Positions 56,137-64,000 are shown, counted from the stretch's first letter. The stretch is DNA of 64,000 nucleotides from Niveispirillum sp943371025 (GCA_943371025.1 CALRTC020000033.1:1-64000), one strand, 5' to 3'. Notes: generated by a model not told the origin, from the sequence alone. Numbers and translations are program-made.

Positions 56137-58542
56137 TCAGAAATTGCGCCGCAGGCTGACCGCCCATTCACGCGGCCGGCCGGGGCGGCCCTGGATGGAG
56201 TAGGTTGAGGCGCGGTTATCGAACAGACCGTCGTAATAAAGCTTGTCGGTCAGGTTCGTGACCTCCAGCGACACCTGCCAATCCTTGTCCGGGTCGCGGT
56301 AGGTCAGGCGGGCGTTGGCCAGCGTCCGGCCCGGCACCAGATTGAACGGCGGCCGGTTGATGGCCTGGGAGAAATAGGAGCTTTGGTGAGAGACATCGAC
56401 GCGCGGGGTCAGCGACCCGATGCCGCCCAGGTCGATCTCGTACTGTGCACCCAGGCTCCAACGCCATTTCTGGACAAAGGGTGCGTCCATGCCCAGCGTA
56501 ATGCCGGCACTGGCGGCGATGGGCGCAATCGACTTGTATTTGAAGTCGAGATAGCCCAGCGAGCCGTCGACCTGCAAGCCATCGACCGGTTCCCAGGTCG
56601 TCTCAGCCTCCAGCCCGCGCAGTTCCGCCTCACCGGCATTCAGCGGCAAGGCGCAGGGTGTTGCCGGCACCGTCGGGCAATTGGCCACCGACACCAGGAT
56701 GTCGTGGTACTCGTTCTGGAACGCAGAAACATTCAGCCGCAGGCTGCGGTTGAACAGGTCGCTCTTGAAGCCTGCTTCATAAGCATCCAGCGTCTCCGGA
56801 TTATGGGTCAGGGCCTGCGACGGATAGAAGGGACGCGGGTTGGCCCCACCGCTCTTGAAGCCGGTGGAGAACTGGGCATAGGTCATGAATTCCGGTGACC
56901 AGCGATACTGCACAATGCCGCGATAATCGAAATGGTCGCCGCTGAAGGCGGCCTTCAACCCGTTCAGCGGGGCCAGCGACGGCGGGGCAGCACCATTGTA
57001 GATATTGCCGGGCGTGCCATTGCGATAATAGGTGAAGTCCTTGCTGATGTCGGAATAGCGGGCACCGGCAACAAAGGTCAGATCTTCGGTTGCATGCAGT
57101 TCGACATTGGCAAAGGCTGCCTTGGTCTTCGACTTCACATCATCGATCTGGCGGAATTCCAGCGTAGGCAGCTGCACGCGCGACCCGCCCTGGCTGTGGG
57201 CATCCAGATAAAAGCCGCCGACGGTGAAATTGACCAGCGTCCCGATGGCGCCGGACAGACGAAGCTCCTGCGTCGTCTGCTCATGCGTGACATCATTGGC
57301 CGTCAGCGCCGTGGCGATGGGGGAGGATTCCGCCGAGGTGTAGATGGCGTTGTAATGGCGATAGGCGGTGATGGAGGTCACCGACAGGCTGTCGGTGAAA
57401 TGATGCTCGATATTCGCCGACGTGCCCCAGGTATCCAGCGAATTGCGGGCCGGTGCGGCGTAGGGGGCCGTGCCGTCACGCGGGGCATAGTTCAGGTAGT
57501 TCTCGTAGCTGACATAGGGGCTGTTGGTGAAGGTGTCGCGGGCATAATCGCCATAGGGCGAATAGCTGATGAAGGCCGACCCGGTGGCCGTGCCCAACGG
57601 CACCCCGTCGATCGTATAGGGCGCCGTGGTCGGCGAACCGGGCGCCGTGGTCGATCCGACATATAGCAGGGTGGAGGGGGAGGATTCGCTGTCATCCTGG
57701 GTAACGTCACCGGTCAGCAGCACCTCCGTATCCGAACCGGGGGTCCAGCGCACGGAGGCTCGGCCGGCGGCATAGGACTTTCCGCCTTCGGTCCCCAGCT
57801 TGCAATTGTCCTTCAGATTGAAGGAGCGCACGGTCGAAGTCGGATGCGTGCAGCGATAATCATAGCGGGTCACATAGCCGTCGCGTTCCACCGACGTGCC
57901 GCTGATGCGCGCGAAAAGCTGGTCCGGGGCGATGGTGAAATCGGCCCCGCCCCGGAATTCCGTGCGGTGATAGCTGCCATAGGTGCCCTGGACATAGCCG
58001 CCGCCCTTGCCGTCAGGCCGCTTGGAATAAAGCCGGATGGCGCCGCCGATGGAATTCTGCCCGGCCAGTGTTCCCTGCGGACCGCGCAGGATTTCCACAC
58101 GCTGCAGGTCCAGAAGATCCAGCATGGAGCCCTGCAGGGTGGAATAATAGACATCATCCACATAAAGGCCGACGCCGGGTTCCAGCGCAAAGGTGCTGTC
58201 CGCCTGACCGACGCCGCGGATGAAGGCCTGGATGGACGGGCCGTAGGTGGCAGGGGCTTCCTGCAAATTGACGTTCGGCGCCTGCGCTGCCACCTGGGCG
58301 ATGCTGGTCTGGCTGCGTGCCTCCAGCATGTCACCGGTCATGGCCGTGATGGCGATGGGCGTATCCTGCAGGCGCTGGGTGCGGAACTGCGCCGTGACGA
58401 CGATTTCCTCCAGCAGTTCAGTCTTGGCCTCGCCATTGGCGGCGGCCTGCGCTGCGGCCGGGCCGGCACAGGCGAAAAGCATCGCCGCCACGAAACCGCA
58501 CCCGGTCGCGGCGTGGGGAATTTTGGGAAATGACTTCCGCAT
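56137..58542 (-). CDS. TonB-dependent outer-membrane receptor (second)
   Basis: An 801-residue TonB-dependent receptor. The signal peptide ends near AGPAAAQA (about residue 32), a TonB-box-like LLEEIVVTAQFRTQRLQDTP follows, then the plug with LDLLDLQRVEILRGPQGTLA-GQNSIGG. The barrel ends in the terminal F of SLRRNF. FVPD/NLTDKLYYDGLFDNRAST near the C terminus is typical of receptors annotated for iron-siderophores but common in sphingomonad-type substrate uptake too. The ATG at 58542 follows GGGAGGA. A palindromic operator lies about 90 bp upstream. First gene of TonB-tauD-ThDP-MFS on the minus strand. Confidence 0.93.
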   Translation of the reverse strand: MRKSFPKIPHAATGCGFVAAMLFACAGPAAAQAAANGEAKTELLEEIVVTAQFRTQRLQDTPIAITAMTGDMLEARSQTSIAQVAAQAPNVNLQEAPATYGPSIQAFIRGVGQADSTFALEPGVGLYVDDVYYSTLQGSMLDLLDLQRVEILRGPQGTLAGQNSIGGAIRLYSKRPDGKGGGYVQGTYGSYHRTEFRGGADFTIAPDQLFARISGTSVERDGYVTRYDYRCTHPTSTVRSFNLKDNCKLGTEGGKSYAAGRASVRWTPGSDTEVLLTGDVTQDDSESSPSTLLYVGSTTAPGSPTTAPYTIDGVPLGTATGSAFISYSPYGDYARDTFTNSPYVSYENYLNYAPRDGTAPYAAPARNSLDTWGTSANIEHHFTDSLSVTSITAYRHYNAIYTSAESSPIATALTANDVTHEQTTQELRLSGAIGTLVNFTVGGFYLDAHSQGGSRVQLPTLEFRQIDDVKSKTKAAFANVELHATEDLTFVAGARYSDISKDFTYYRNGTPGNIYNGAAPPSLAPLNGLKAAFSGDHFDYRGIVQYRWSPEFMTYAQFSTGFKSGGANPRPFYPSQALTHNPETLDAYEAGFKSDLFNRSLRLNVSAFQNEYHDILVSVANCPTVPATPCALPLNAGEAELRGLEAETTWEPVDGLQVDGSLGYLDFKYKSIAPIAASAGITLGMDAPFVQKWRWSLGAQYEIDLGGIGSLTPRVDVSHQSSYFSQAINRPPFNLVPGRTLANARLTYRDPDKDWQVSLEVTNLTDKLYYDGLFDNRASTYSIQGRPGRPREWAVSLRRNF

Positions 58543-58628
58543 TGTTTTTCCTCCCTGATGTTGTTGTGCGCTGTTCTGGCTTGTTCTTATGCTGTGAGGC
58601 CGGCCCTGCACGGACACGACCATCGTCA

Positions 58629-58653
58629 CCATTCCGCGGAATGGAATTTCCAT
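58629..58653. promoter_or_regulatory. Overlapping palindromes upstream of the second TonB receptor (IclR-like site)
   Basis: CCATTCCGCGGAATGG (58629-58644) is a perfect 16-bp palindrome. ATGGAA-T-TTCCAT (58641-58653) overlaps it and resembles the known IclR consensus TGGAAATNATTTCCA with a shortened centre. The ATTCC/GGAAT arms recur in the repeat in front of iclR at 59975-60012. The 217-bp gap holds no coding sequence. Confidence 0.5.
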
Positions 58654-58759
58654 CCCGTAGAGACAGACCCGCCCTGTCCGCGCCGGCAGGCCGGTCACGG
58701 TGGCAGGATACGGAACCGTTTGAAGACACAGGACGCGGTTGATCCCGCCGTCCTTAAGC

Positions 58760-58782
58760 GAGGGTGATGGTCCTTCACCCTC
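58760..58782 (-). terminator. Hairpin downstream of the amidohydrolase gene
   Basis: GAGGGTGA and TCACCCTC form a perfect 8-bp stem with a 7-nt loop, 13 nt after the amidohydrolase stop on the minus strand. The 3' side is only weakly T-rich (GCTTAAGG). Confidence 0.55.
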
Positions 58783-58794
58783 CCACCCGAGAAA

Positions 58795-59895
58795 TCACTG
58801 CAACCGGAACACCCGCTCTGCATTGCCGTGGAAAATGGCTGCGCGCTGCTTCTCCGTGATCTCGACCTTGTCCATGAAGGTGACGGACGGTTCCATCGCT
58901 TCATAAGGGTAATCGATGGCCCACATGATCCGATCTTCGCCCAGCACCTCGATGGCATAGCGCAAGGCCGGGCCATGTTCGACGCCGCTGGTGGTGATGA
59001 TAATGTTACGTTTCATTACTTCCGATGGGCTCAGGGACGAGCCATAGGCCGCCCGCCGCCGTTCAAACCAATGGTCGCTGCGCCACAGGTGGAAGGGAAT
59101 ATTCTCCCCCATATGGCCGATGATGATCTGCAATTTCGGGAACCGGTCGAAAATTCCCGACGTGATCATGCGCATGACATGGGTGCCGGTTTCCACGGCA
59201 AAGCCCCAGATGGCCGATTGCAGCCGGGTGCCCCGGAACGGCCCTGCCATGGTGTCGGCCGGGCAGCGGGGATGAATATAGATCGGCCGGTCCAGCGCCT
59301 CTGCCGCTTCCAGGATGGGCCAGAATTTCTGCTGGTCCAGATATTCATTGTCCGTGTGGGAGTTGACGATGAAGCCATTCAGGCCCAGCGTCCGCACCGC
59401 GCGTTCCATCTCCCGCGCTGCCGCCGCCGGGTCCTGCGGCGCGAAAGAGGCCAGGCCGCCAAAGCGCCCCGGCGCTGATCGCACCACGTCGGCCAACCGG
59501 TCGTTGGCCAGTGCAGCCAGGGCCACAGCCCGATCGGGGCGCAGAAGCTGAACGCCGGGCGCTGTCAGCGACAGGATGTGGACATCGACACCCAGCCGGT
59601 CCATCTCCCGCAACCGGCCTTGCGTGTCCATCAGATTGACGTACAAAGGCTCCGTCGCCTTTGAGCCGGCGGGATTGACCACCTCCACATCCAGATTGTG
59701 CCAGTTGCCCTGCGCAAGTGCGGCCAAAGCGTCCAGATGCTCCGGAAAGGACCATGCCTCTTCCGTCGCGATCCTGCGATGACGTGGTGACTTGACGGTC
59801 GCGGCCGGCTTTGCCTGGGTTTCCGATACAGCACCCACGGCGGATGCGACAAGGCCGACACTACCCGCGACGAACCCTCTTCGGTCGATGGGCAT
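58795..59895 (-). CDS. Tat-signal amidohydrolase-2 family protein (decarboxylase-like)
   Basis: A 366-residue amidohydrolase. The N terminus MPIDRRGFVAGSVGLVASAV is a twin-arginine signal (RRGFVAG). In the catalytic domain the usual HxH is replaced by TEEAW (E-x-A type), with later ligands in YIHPRC, IIGHMGENIPFH and WAIDYPYE. This is the pattern of the gamma-resorcylate/2,3-dihydroxybenzoate decarboxylase subfamily of the ACMSD group. GGGAGG lies 5 nt before the ATG at 59895; an in-frame GTG two codons earlier is less likely. It is divergent from iclR. A non-oxidative decarboxylase of hydroxybenzoate-like acids is plausible, but export would be unusual. Confidence 0.85.
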   Translation of the reverse strand: MPIDRRGFVAGSVGLVASAVGAVSETQAKPAATVKSPRHRRIATEEAWSFPEHLDALAALAQGNWHNLDVEVVNPAGSKATEPLYVNLMDTQGRLREMDRLGVDVHILSLTAPGVQLLRPDRAVALAALANDRLADVVRSAPGRFGGLASFAPQDPAAAAREMERAVRTLGLNGFIVNSHTDNEYLDQQKFWPILEAAEALDRPIYIHPRCPADTMAGPFRGTRLQSAIWGFAVETGTHVMRMITSGIFDRFPKLQIIIGHMGENIPFHLWRSDHWFERRRAAYGSSLSPSEVMKRNIIITTSGVEHGPALRYAIEVLGEDRIMWAIDYPYEAMEPSVTFMDKVEITEKQRAAIFHGNAERVFRLQ

Positions 59896-59974
59896 GATCA
59901 CCTCCCCCCGTATGACCCTCTGCCGGGGTCATTACGTTTGGCAGGCTATCCGTTCGCCTGGGGAAGTCAAGCAG

Positions 59975-60012
59975 ATTCCATTATGAGAAATAACGATTTC
60001 ATTATACGGAAT
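59975..60012. promoter_or_regulatory. IclR-type operator between the amidohydrolase and iclR genes
   Basis: A 38-bp imperfect inverted repeat with outer arms ATTCC/GGAAT and an inner perfect GAAAT-AACG-ATTTC (59987-60000). Arms agree at 11 of 17 positions. It lies 80 bp before the amidohydrolase start and 74 bp before iclR, in a strongly AT-rich stretch. It fits an IclR dimer-of-dimers site serving both directions. Confidence 0.6.
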
Positions 60013-60085
60013 TTTTGCTCTATGAATGATCCATCGACCGCCGCAATTTGATAGCGGTGGCGGCACAGCCAGGACGGAATGCGAC

Positions 60086-60880
60086 ATGTCGATGGATGAT
60101 CAGGAACGGGGGTCGGGTGCGCGGCTGATGCTGCTGCTGAACGTCATCGCGGACCAGGGGGGTGACTTCGCCCTGAAGGACCTGGCGGAACGGGCTGGCC
60201 TGCCCATCAGCAGCGTCCATCGGCTTTTGCAGGTTCTGGTCCGCGCCGGCATGGTGGAACGGTCGAAGGGTACCGCCTACCGACCCGGCCGCGAACTGTT
60301 CCGGCTGGCCTCGCAGGTGCTGCGGCACATGGATTACCGGACACTGGTCCGGCCCTATCTGCGCAAGCTGTGGGACCGGTGGCAGGAAACGGCGGTCTTC
60401 ACACTGTATCGGCCGATGACACACAAGGCCCTGGTGGTGGAAGTCATCCAGACGCCCCACCCGCTGCGTCATGTGCTGGAACCCGATACGGAACTGTCTT
60501 TGTTCTGGGGTTCCCTGGGCCGGTCGATCCTGGCCTTCCTGCCGGAGGAGGAGTTCGCCGCTGCCTATGCCGAAGCGGGACCGGGCCCAATCACCCACGA
60601 ACCCCCGGCGGAAATGGCCACGCTTGGCGCGGAGATGGAGAAGATTCGCAGCGATGGCGTGGCCTTCTTCTTCAGCGAGGCGGCGGAAATGGCCGGCGTC
60701 GCCGCCCCCGTCTTCGGCCCCCGCCGCTCGCTGATCGGCTCTCTGGGCCTCACCCAGCCGGCATACCGCTTTGCCCGGCTGAAGGCAGACGATGTCGCCG
60801 CCGACGTGCGCGAACAGGCGGCCGCCTTCAGCGAGATGCTGAGTTTCCGTCCCACCTCCCCTCCAACCGACACCGTTTGA
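60086..60880 (+). CDS. IclR-family transcriptional regulator
   Basis: A 264-residue IclR-type regulator. N-terminal winged helix (about residues 10-70): GGDFALKDLAERAGLPISSV-HRLLQVLVRAGMVERSKG. The C-terminal effector domain (about 85-250) contains LSLFWGSLGRSILAFLPEEE and IRSDGVAFFFSEAAEMAGVA. IclR proteins in such clusters respond to aromatic acids or their CoA esters. The ATG at 60086 is chosen because the upstream 20 codons are not family-like. It is divergent from the amidohydrolase and precedes the monooxygenase unit, so it probably controls both and perhaps the TonB receptor. Confidence 0.9.
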   Translation: MSMDDQERGSGARLMLLLNVIADQGGDFALKDLAERAGLPISSVHRLLQVLVRAGMVERSKGTAYRPGRELFRLASQVLRHMDYRTLVRPYLRKLWDRWQETAVFTLYRPMTHKALVVEVIQTPHPLRHVLEPDTELSLFWGSLGRSILAFLPEEEFAAAYAEAGPGPITHEPPAEMATLGAEMEKIRSDGVAFFFSEAAEMAGVAAPVFGPRRSLIGSLGLTQPAYRFARLKADDVAADVREQAAAFSEMLSFRPTSPPTDTV

Positions 60881-60883
60881 AGC

Positions 60884-60901
60884 GTCCCCTTTAAGGGGGA
60901 C
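60884..60901 (+). terminator. Hairpin after iclR
   Basis: GTCCCC-TTTAAG-GGGGAC, a 6-bp stem (extendable by CCTT/AAGG pairing) that starts 3 nt after the iclR stop and is followed by AGAATTTCCCCTTT. It may end the iclR transcript or attenuate read-through into the monooxygenase gene 84 nt further on. Confidence 0.45.
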
Positions 60902-60984
60902 AGAATTTCCCCTTTCCCTGCCGCATAGTTGGCCCATCGAACCGGGGCAATGTTCCCGGACAGCCACAAAATGGGGAGGGGGAC

Positions 60985-62586
60985 GTGACCGGGTTGTCAC
61001 CCGCAGGCTATGACCTGCCCGTTTACGAATATGTTCGGCCACCGGAAATGTCCGGACGAGCCGCCCATCGCCATCAGGTGGCGATCGTGGGGGCCGGTCT
61101 GGCCGGCCTGACGCTGGCCTGCGATCTGGCCAGCCGGGGCATTTCCAGCGTCGTCCTGGACGAGGATGACACGGTGGGCGTGCGCGGTGCCGCGAGCCGC
61201 GGCATCTGCTATGCCCGGAAAAGCCTGGAAATCTTTGACCGTCTGGGCATTTACGACCGCATCCGTGACAAGGGCATCACCTGGTCGGTTGGCAAGGTAC
61301 TGCGCGGGCATGACGCGCTGTACCGGTTCGACCTGGCCGAGGGCAACATGTCGGCCCAGCCGCCCTTCATCAATATCCAGCAATTCTACATCGAATGGTT
61401 CCTGGTGGACCGTATCCGGGAACTGGGCCGCACCGATCTGCGCTGGCGCAACCGGGTGACGGATATCCGCCAGGATGCAGGCGGCGCCACGCTGACGGTG
61501 GAAACGCCCGATGGTGGCTACATGCTGGAAGCCGACTGGGTGATCGACGGCTCCGGCCATGCCAGCCGCGTGCGGCAAGCCTTGGGCCTGACGACGCGCG
61601 GAGAGCTGGGAGAGGATCGCTGGTGCATCTCCGACGTTCGTTTCGCCAAGGATTTGCCCATCGAGCGCTGGACCTGGGTGGAAGCACCCTTCAATGAGGG
61701 ACGCGCCGTCTGGCAGCATCTGATGGCCGATGGCGTCTGGCGCATCGATTACCAGATGCTGCCCAACACCGATCCGAACGAGGCCAGCCGGCCAGAGACC
61801 GCCGCCCGGCGGCTGCGCGACCAGTTGGGCCCCGATGTCGATTTCGAACTGGTGTGGGTTGGCGCCTATTCCTACCGCACGCAGTTGATGGATGATTTCC
61901 GCTGTGGCCGGGTCTTTTTCATCGGCGATGCTGCCCATGTGAAAAGCCCGTTCGGCGCACGCGGCGGCAATAGCGGCATCCAGGACGCGGAAAACCTGGC
62001 CTGGAAGCTGGCGCTGGTCCTGAATGGTCAGGCCCCGGAAACGCTGCTGGACAGCTACAATGCCGAACGCCGCCCGGCCGCAGAGGAGAATATCCGCGTC
62101 ACCCGCCGGTCCGGCCGGTTCCTGGCCCCGCGCAGCGAGATGGAGCGGATGATCCGTACCGCCGTGCTGGATCTGGCCCCGGACCATGCCTTTGCCCGGC
62201 TGCTGCTGAACACCGGCCGGATGTGCGTGCCCCACCGCTATGCGCCTTCCCCCCTGACCACAGGCGATGCGGGCGCCGCCCTGCCCAACCTGCCGCTGGG
62301 CAATGGGCGCCTGACCGACCTGCTGGCCGGTGACGGCGCGCCTTTCCTGGCCCTGTGGCGACCACGCGACGGCGCCGACGCGCTGGGGGCGGGCCTGTCG
62401 CAATTGGTCCGCGATGGCTGGCCCTTGCGCGTGCATGGGCTGGCGGCGGACGATCTGGCCGCCCTGAACCTGTTGCCGGGCGATGTGCTGCTGGTTCGTC
62501 CCGACCTGCACGAAGCCGCCCACCTGTCCGACGCCACCATCGCGGATGTGCGCACCGCCCTGGCGCAAGCCAGCGGCCGCGCCTGA
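60985..62586 (+). CDS. FAD-dependent aromatic monooxygenase (MhpA/PheA-type)
   Basis: A 533-residue class A flavoprotein hydroxylase. The FAD-binding GxGxxG is in VAIVGAGLAGLTLACDLASR (about residues 33-52). The DG motif is DWVIDGSGHASRVRQALG and the second FAD motif is FFIGDAAHVKSPFGARGGNS. The C-terminal thioredoxin-like domain ends with GDVLLVRPDLHEAAHLSD, as in 3-hydroxyphenylpropionate and related hydroxylases. It uses NAD(P)H and O2 to hydroxylate a phenolic ring. GTG start with GGGGAGG 7 nt upstream. First gene of the unit monooxygenase-DUF2783-MBL. No ring-cleavage dioxygenase was found in the window. Confidence 0.92.
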   Translation: MTGLSPAGYDLPVYEYVRPPEMSGRAAHRHQVAIVGAGLAGLTLACDLASRGISSVVLDEDDTVGVRGAASRGICYARKSLEIFDRLGIYDRIRDKGITWSVGKVLRGHDALYRFDLAEGNMSAQPPFINIQQFYIEWFLVDRIRELGRTDLRWRNRVTDIRQDAGGATLTVETPDGGYMLEADWVIDGSGHASRVRQALGLTTRGELGEDRWCISDVRFAKDLPIERWTWVEAPFNEGRAVWQHLMADGVWRIDYQMLPNTDPNEASRPETAARRLRDQLGPDVDFELVWVGAYSYRTQLMDDFRCGRVFFIGDAAHVKSPFGARGGNSGIQDAENLAWKLALVLNGQAPETLLDSYNAERRPAAEENIRVTRRSGRFLAPRSEMERMIRTAVLDLAPDHAFARLLLNTGRMCVPHRYAPSPLTTGDAGAALPNLPLGNGRLTDLLAGDGAPFLALWRPRDGADALGAGLSQLVRDGWPLRVHGLAADDLAALNLLPGDVLLVRPDLHEAAHLSDATIADVRTALAQASGRA

Positions 62587-62605
62587 TCCCCCGGGGAGCT
62601 ATCCC

Positions 62606-62809
62606 ATGCAAAGCACATCCAATTTCACCGATTCCGATGGCTTTTACGAAGCGCTGCTGGATGCGCATGCGGGTCTCAGCACGCCGGAAAGCCACGCGCT
62701 GAATACCCGCCTAGTTCTGCTTCTGGCCAATCAGATCGGCGATCAGGCGGTACTGACCGCCTGTCTTGCCGCCGCCCGCGCCGCCGCCAACCAAGGGACC
62801 GCCCCGTGA
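62606..62809 (+). CDS. DUF2783 small protein
   Basis: A 67-residue helical protein: TDSDGFYEALLDAHAGLSTP-ESHALNTRLVLLLANQIGD and LTACLAAARAA. This matches the DUF2783 family, small proteins coded next to FAD monooxygenases in aromatic catabolic operons. Function is unknown; a monooxygenase partner or adaptor is possible. The ATG at 62606 has GGGGAG 7 nt upstream; it overlaps the next gene by 4 bp (GTGA). Confidence 0.8.
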   Translation: MQSTSNFTDSDGFYEALLDAHAGLSTPESHALNTRLVLLLANQIGDQAVLTACLAAARAAANQGTAP

Positions 62810-63756
62810 CCCAATCCTTTGCGTCCGCCGCCGACAATGCCCAGCAAACCCCGCGTCTGGTCGAACTGGCCCGCGACGTCTATGGCTATGTCAGCGATTT
62901 CGACCCGAATTGCGGGTTCGTCGTCGGGCCGGACTATGTCGTGGCGATCGACACCCGCGCCACTCCCACCCTGGCACGGGAGATGCTGGACGCCATCCGC
63001 AGCGTCACCGACAAGCCCGTGAAATATGTCTTCCTGTCGCATTACCATGCGGTGCGGGTGATGGGTGCCTCGGCCTTCACCGACGCCGCCCTGATCGCCA
63101 GTCAGGCCACGCTGGACCTGATTACCGAACGCGGTCCCGATGATTTCGAGTCCGAAGTGCGCCGCTTCCCCCGCCTGTTCCGGGGCGTGGAGGAAATCCC
63201 TGGCCTGACCTGGCCTGACCTGGTGTTCGATCAGGAGCTGACCCTGCGCTTGGGCAACCGGGACCTGCATTTCCGGCATCTGGGCCGGGGCCATACGGCC
63301 GGCGATTCCGTCTGTTGGATTCCCAGTTGCGGTGTGCTGTTCTCCGGCGACCTGGTTGAAAACCGCTGCGGTGTCTATGCCGGCGACGGCTATGTCGCCG
63401 ACTGGATCGACACGCTGGGCCGACTGCGCGACCTGCCGGCCACCACCATGGTGCCGGGCCGCGGTGCAGCCTTGCAGACACGAGAGGCGGTGACCGCCGC
63501 CATCGACGCCACGCAGGGCTTCCTGACCACCCTGCGCGACACCGTAGCCACCGCCCACGCGCGCGGTGCCGACCTGAAAGCCTGCTACGCCGAAGCGGAG
63601 CGGGTCATGACCCCGCTTTACGGTGACTGGCCCGTCTTCGCCCATGTTCTGCCCTTTGACGTGGCGCGGATGCTGGAACAGTTGCAGGGCGGCGAACATC
63701 CCACCCCATGGACGGCCGAGCGTGACCAGGCGCTCTGGTCTCTGCTGCGGGGCTGA
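62806..63756 (+). CDS. Metallo-beta-lactamase-fold protein with degenerate metal site
   Basis: A 316-residue MBL-fold protein. The canonical HxHxDH is reduced to H79-Y-H81-A-V83-R84 (LSHYHAVRVMGAS), so the aspartate and histidine that bind the second metal are missing. Later motifs are GRGHTAGDS (histidine kept), FSGDLVE (aspartate kept) and VPGRGAA, where the usual GHG has become GRG. At most one metal could be bound. It may act as a non-classical hydrolase or have lost catalysis. GTG start overlapping DUF2783 by 4 bp; last gene of the monooxygenase unit. Confidence 0.85.
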   Translation: MTQSFASAADNAQQTPRLVELARDVYGYVSDFDPNCGFVVGPDYVVAIDTRATPTLAREMLDAIRSVTDKPVKYVFLSHYHAVRVMGASAFTDAALIASQATLDLITERGPDDFESEVRRFPRLFRGVEEIPGLTWPDLVFDQELTLRLGNRDLHFRHLGRGHTAGDSVCWIPSCGVLFSGDLVENRCGVYAGDGYVADWIDTLGRLRDLPATTMVPGRGAALQTREAVTAAIDATQGFLTTLRDTVATAHARGADLKACYAEAERVMTPLYGDWPVFAHVLPFDVARMLEQLQGGEHPTPWTAERDQALWSLLRG

Positions 63757-63769
63757 GACCATGTCACGC

Positions 63770-64000
63770 TCACGGGGAACGCATCAGGCGGGGCAGGTTG
63801 CGCAGGCACAGCGCGAACAGTTCCGCCTGGGACGCGATGCCCAGCTTCTGGTACGCGCGCTTGCGCAGGGTCGTCACGGTGGACGGGCGCACACCCAGGT
63901 CGGCGGCGATCCCATCCGTCTGATAGCCCAGAACGATGCGGCAGCACACGGCCAGTTCCCGTGTGCTCAGCGTCTCCTCCGCCAGTTCCACCAGCCGTTC
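63770..64000 (-). CDS. LuxR-type regulator, C-terminal part only (runs off the right edge)
   Basis: The last 76 codons of a regulator ending in a LuxR/FixJ-type helix-turn-helix: LSTRELAVCCRIVLGYQTDG-IAADLGVRPSTVTTLRKRAY followed by QKLGIASQAELFALCLRN. The frame continues past the window edge (ERL upstream), so the sensory domain is not visible. It is convergent with the MBL gene, 13 bp apart, with no clear terminator between. It may control part of the catabolic arm. Confidence 0.8.
   Translation of the reverse strand, partial: ERLVELAEETLSTRELAVCCRIVLGYQTDGIAADLGVRPSTVTTLRKRAYQKLGIASQAELFALCLRNLPRLMRSP

Noticed and set aside
1..64000. CRISPR arrays, tRNA or rRNA genes, insertion sequences, integrases and phage genes
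   Set aside because: No regular spaced repeats, no cloverleaf or rRNA sequence, no transposase or integrase motifs were found in reading both strands.

Overview
The window looks like a chromosomal segment of a high-GC alphaproteobacterium, probably of the Rhodospirillales/Azospirillales (a Niveispirillum- or Azospirillum-like organism is my guess, not shown). The evidence is the FlbT/FlaF pair, the MotE- and DUF1217-type flagellar proteins, a CtrA/FtcR-like orphan regulator, TTAA-type boxes in front of flagellar operons, and several TonB-dependent receptors and aromatic-type catabolic enzymes. No rRNA, tRNA, CRISPR array, insertion sequence or phage gene was seen.

Layout. (1) 1-5347: left catabolic arm with a truncated MFS transporter, a TonB-dependent receptor, a TetR regulator and an AMP-forming acyl-CoA ligase. 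Two copies of an identical 15-nt operator core lie in front of the receptor/TetR pair and of the ligase. (2) 5503-46572: an almost complete flagellar island in about a dozen transcription units. It holds MS/C-ring (fliF, fliG, fliM, fliN), export gate and ATPase (flhA, flhB, fliP, fliQ, fliR, fliH, fliI), rod and rings (fliE, flgB, flgC, flgF, flgG, flgH, flgI, flgA, rod-scaffold flgJ, SltF-like transglycosylase), hook and junction (flgD, flgE, fliK, flgK, flgL), one flagellin with flbT and flaF, flgN, stators motA/motB, and accessory genes (motE-like, DUF6468, two FliL-type proteins, a FlhB-C-like protein, a FliK-like protein, DUF1217, FlaG-like, a large exported TPR protein). fliD, fliS, fliJ and fliO were not recognised. 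(3) 31762-32797: a ParD-like protein and a second-type methionine aminopeptidase, overlapping by 4 bp and inserted between flagellar operons behind a striking AT-rich palindrome. (4) 46592-63756: right catabolic arm with two DUF3237 proteins, a CocE/NonD hydrolase, two SnoaL-like proteins, an acyl-CoA dehydrogenase, an MFS transporter, a ThDP enzyme, a TauD-type dioxygenase, a second TonB receptor, a Tat-signal amidohydrolase of the decarboxylase subfamily, an IclR regulator, an FAD monooxygenase, a DUF2783 protein and a degenerate metallo-beta-lactamase-fold protein. A LuxR-type gene runs off the right edge.

How it fits together. The flagellar operons share a recurring tandem element, ideal form TTTAACCGGCTTTAACC: two TTAA half-sites 10-12 bp apart, one DNA turn, fitting an OmpR-type dimer. 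A CtrA/FtcR-like response regulator that lacks the phosphoacceptor aspartate sits in the middle of the island with a perfect TTAA-N7-TTAA box in its own upstream region, so it, or global CtrA, is the obvious candidate reader of these boxes. The two catabolic arms may be one dispersed system for uptake (TonB, MFS), CoA activation and oxidation of an unidentified aromatic or alicyclic acid. A diverged third copy of the left-arm operator lies in front of the right-arm hydrolase. Substrate assignment is not possible from sequence alone.
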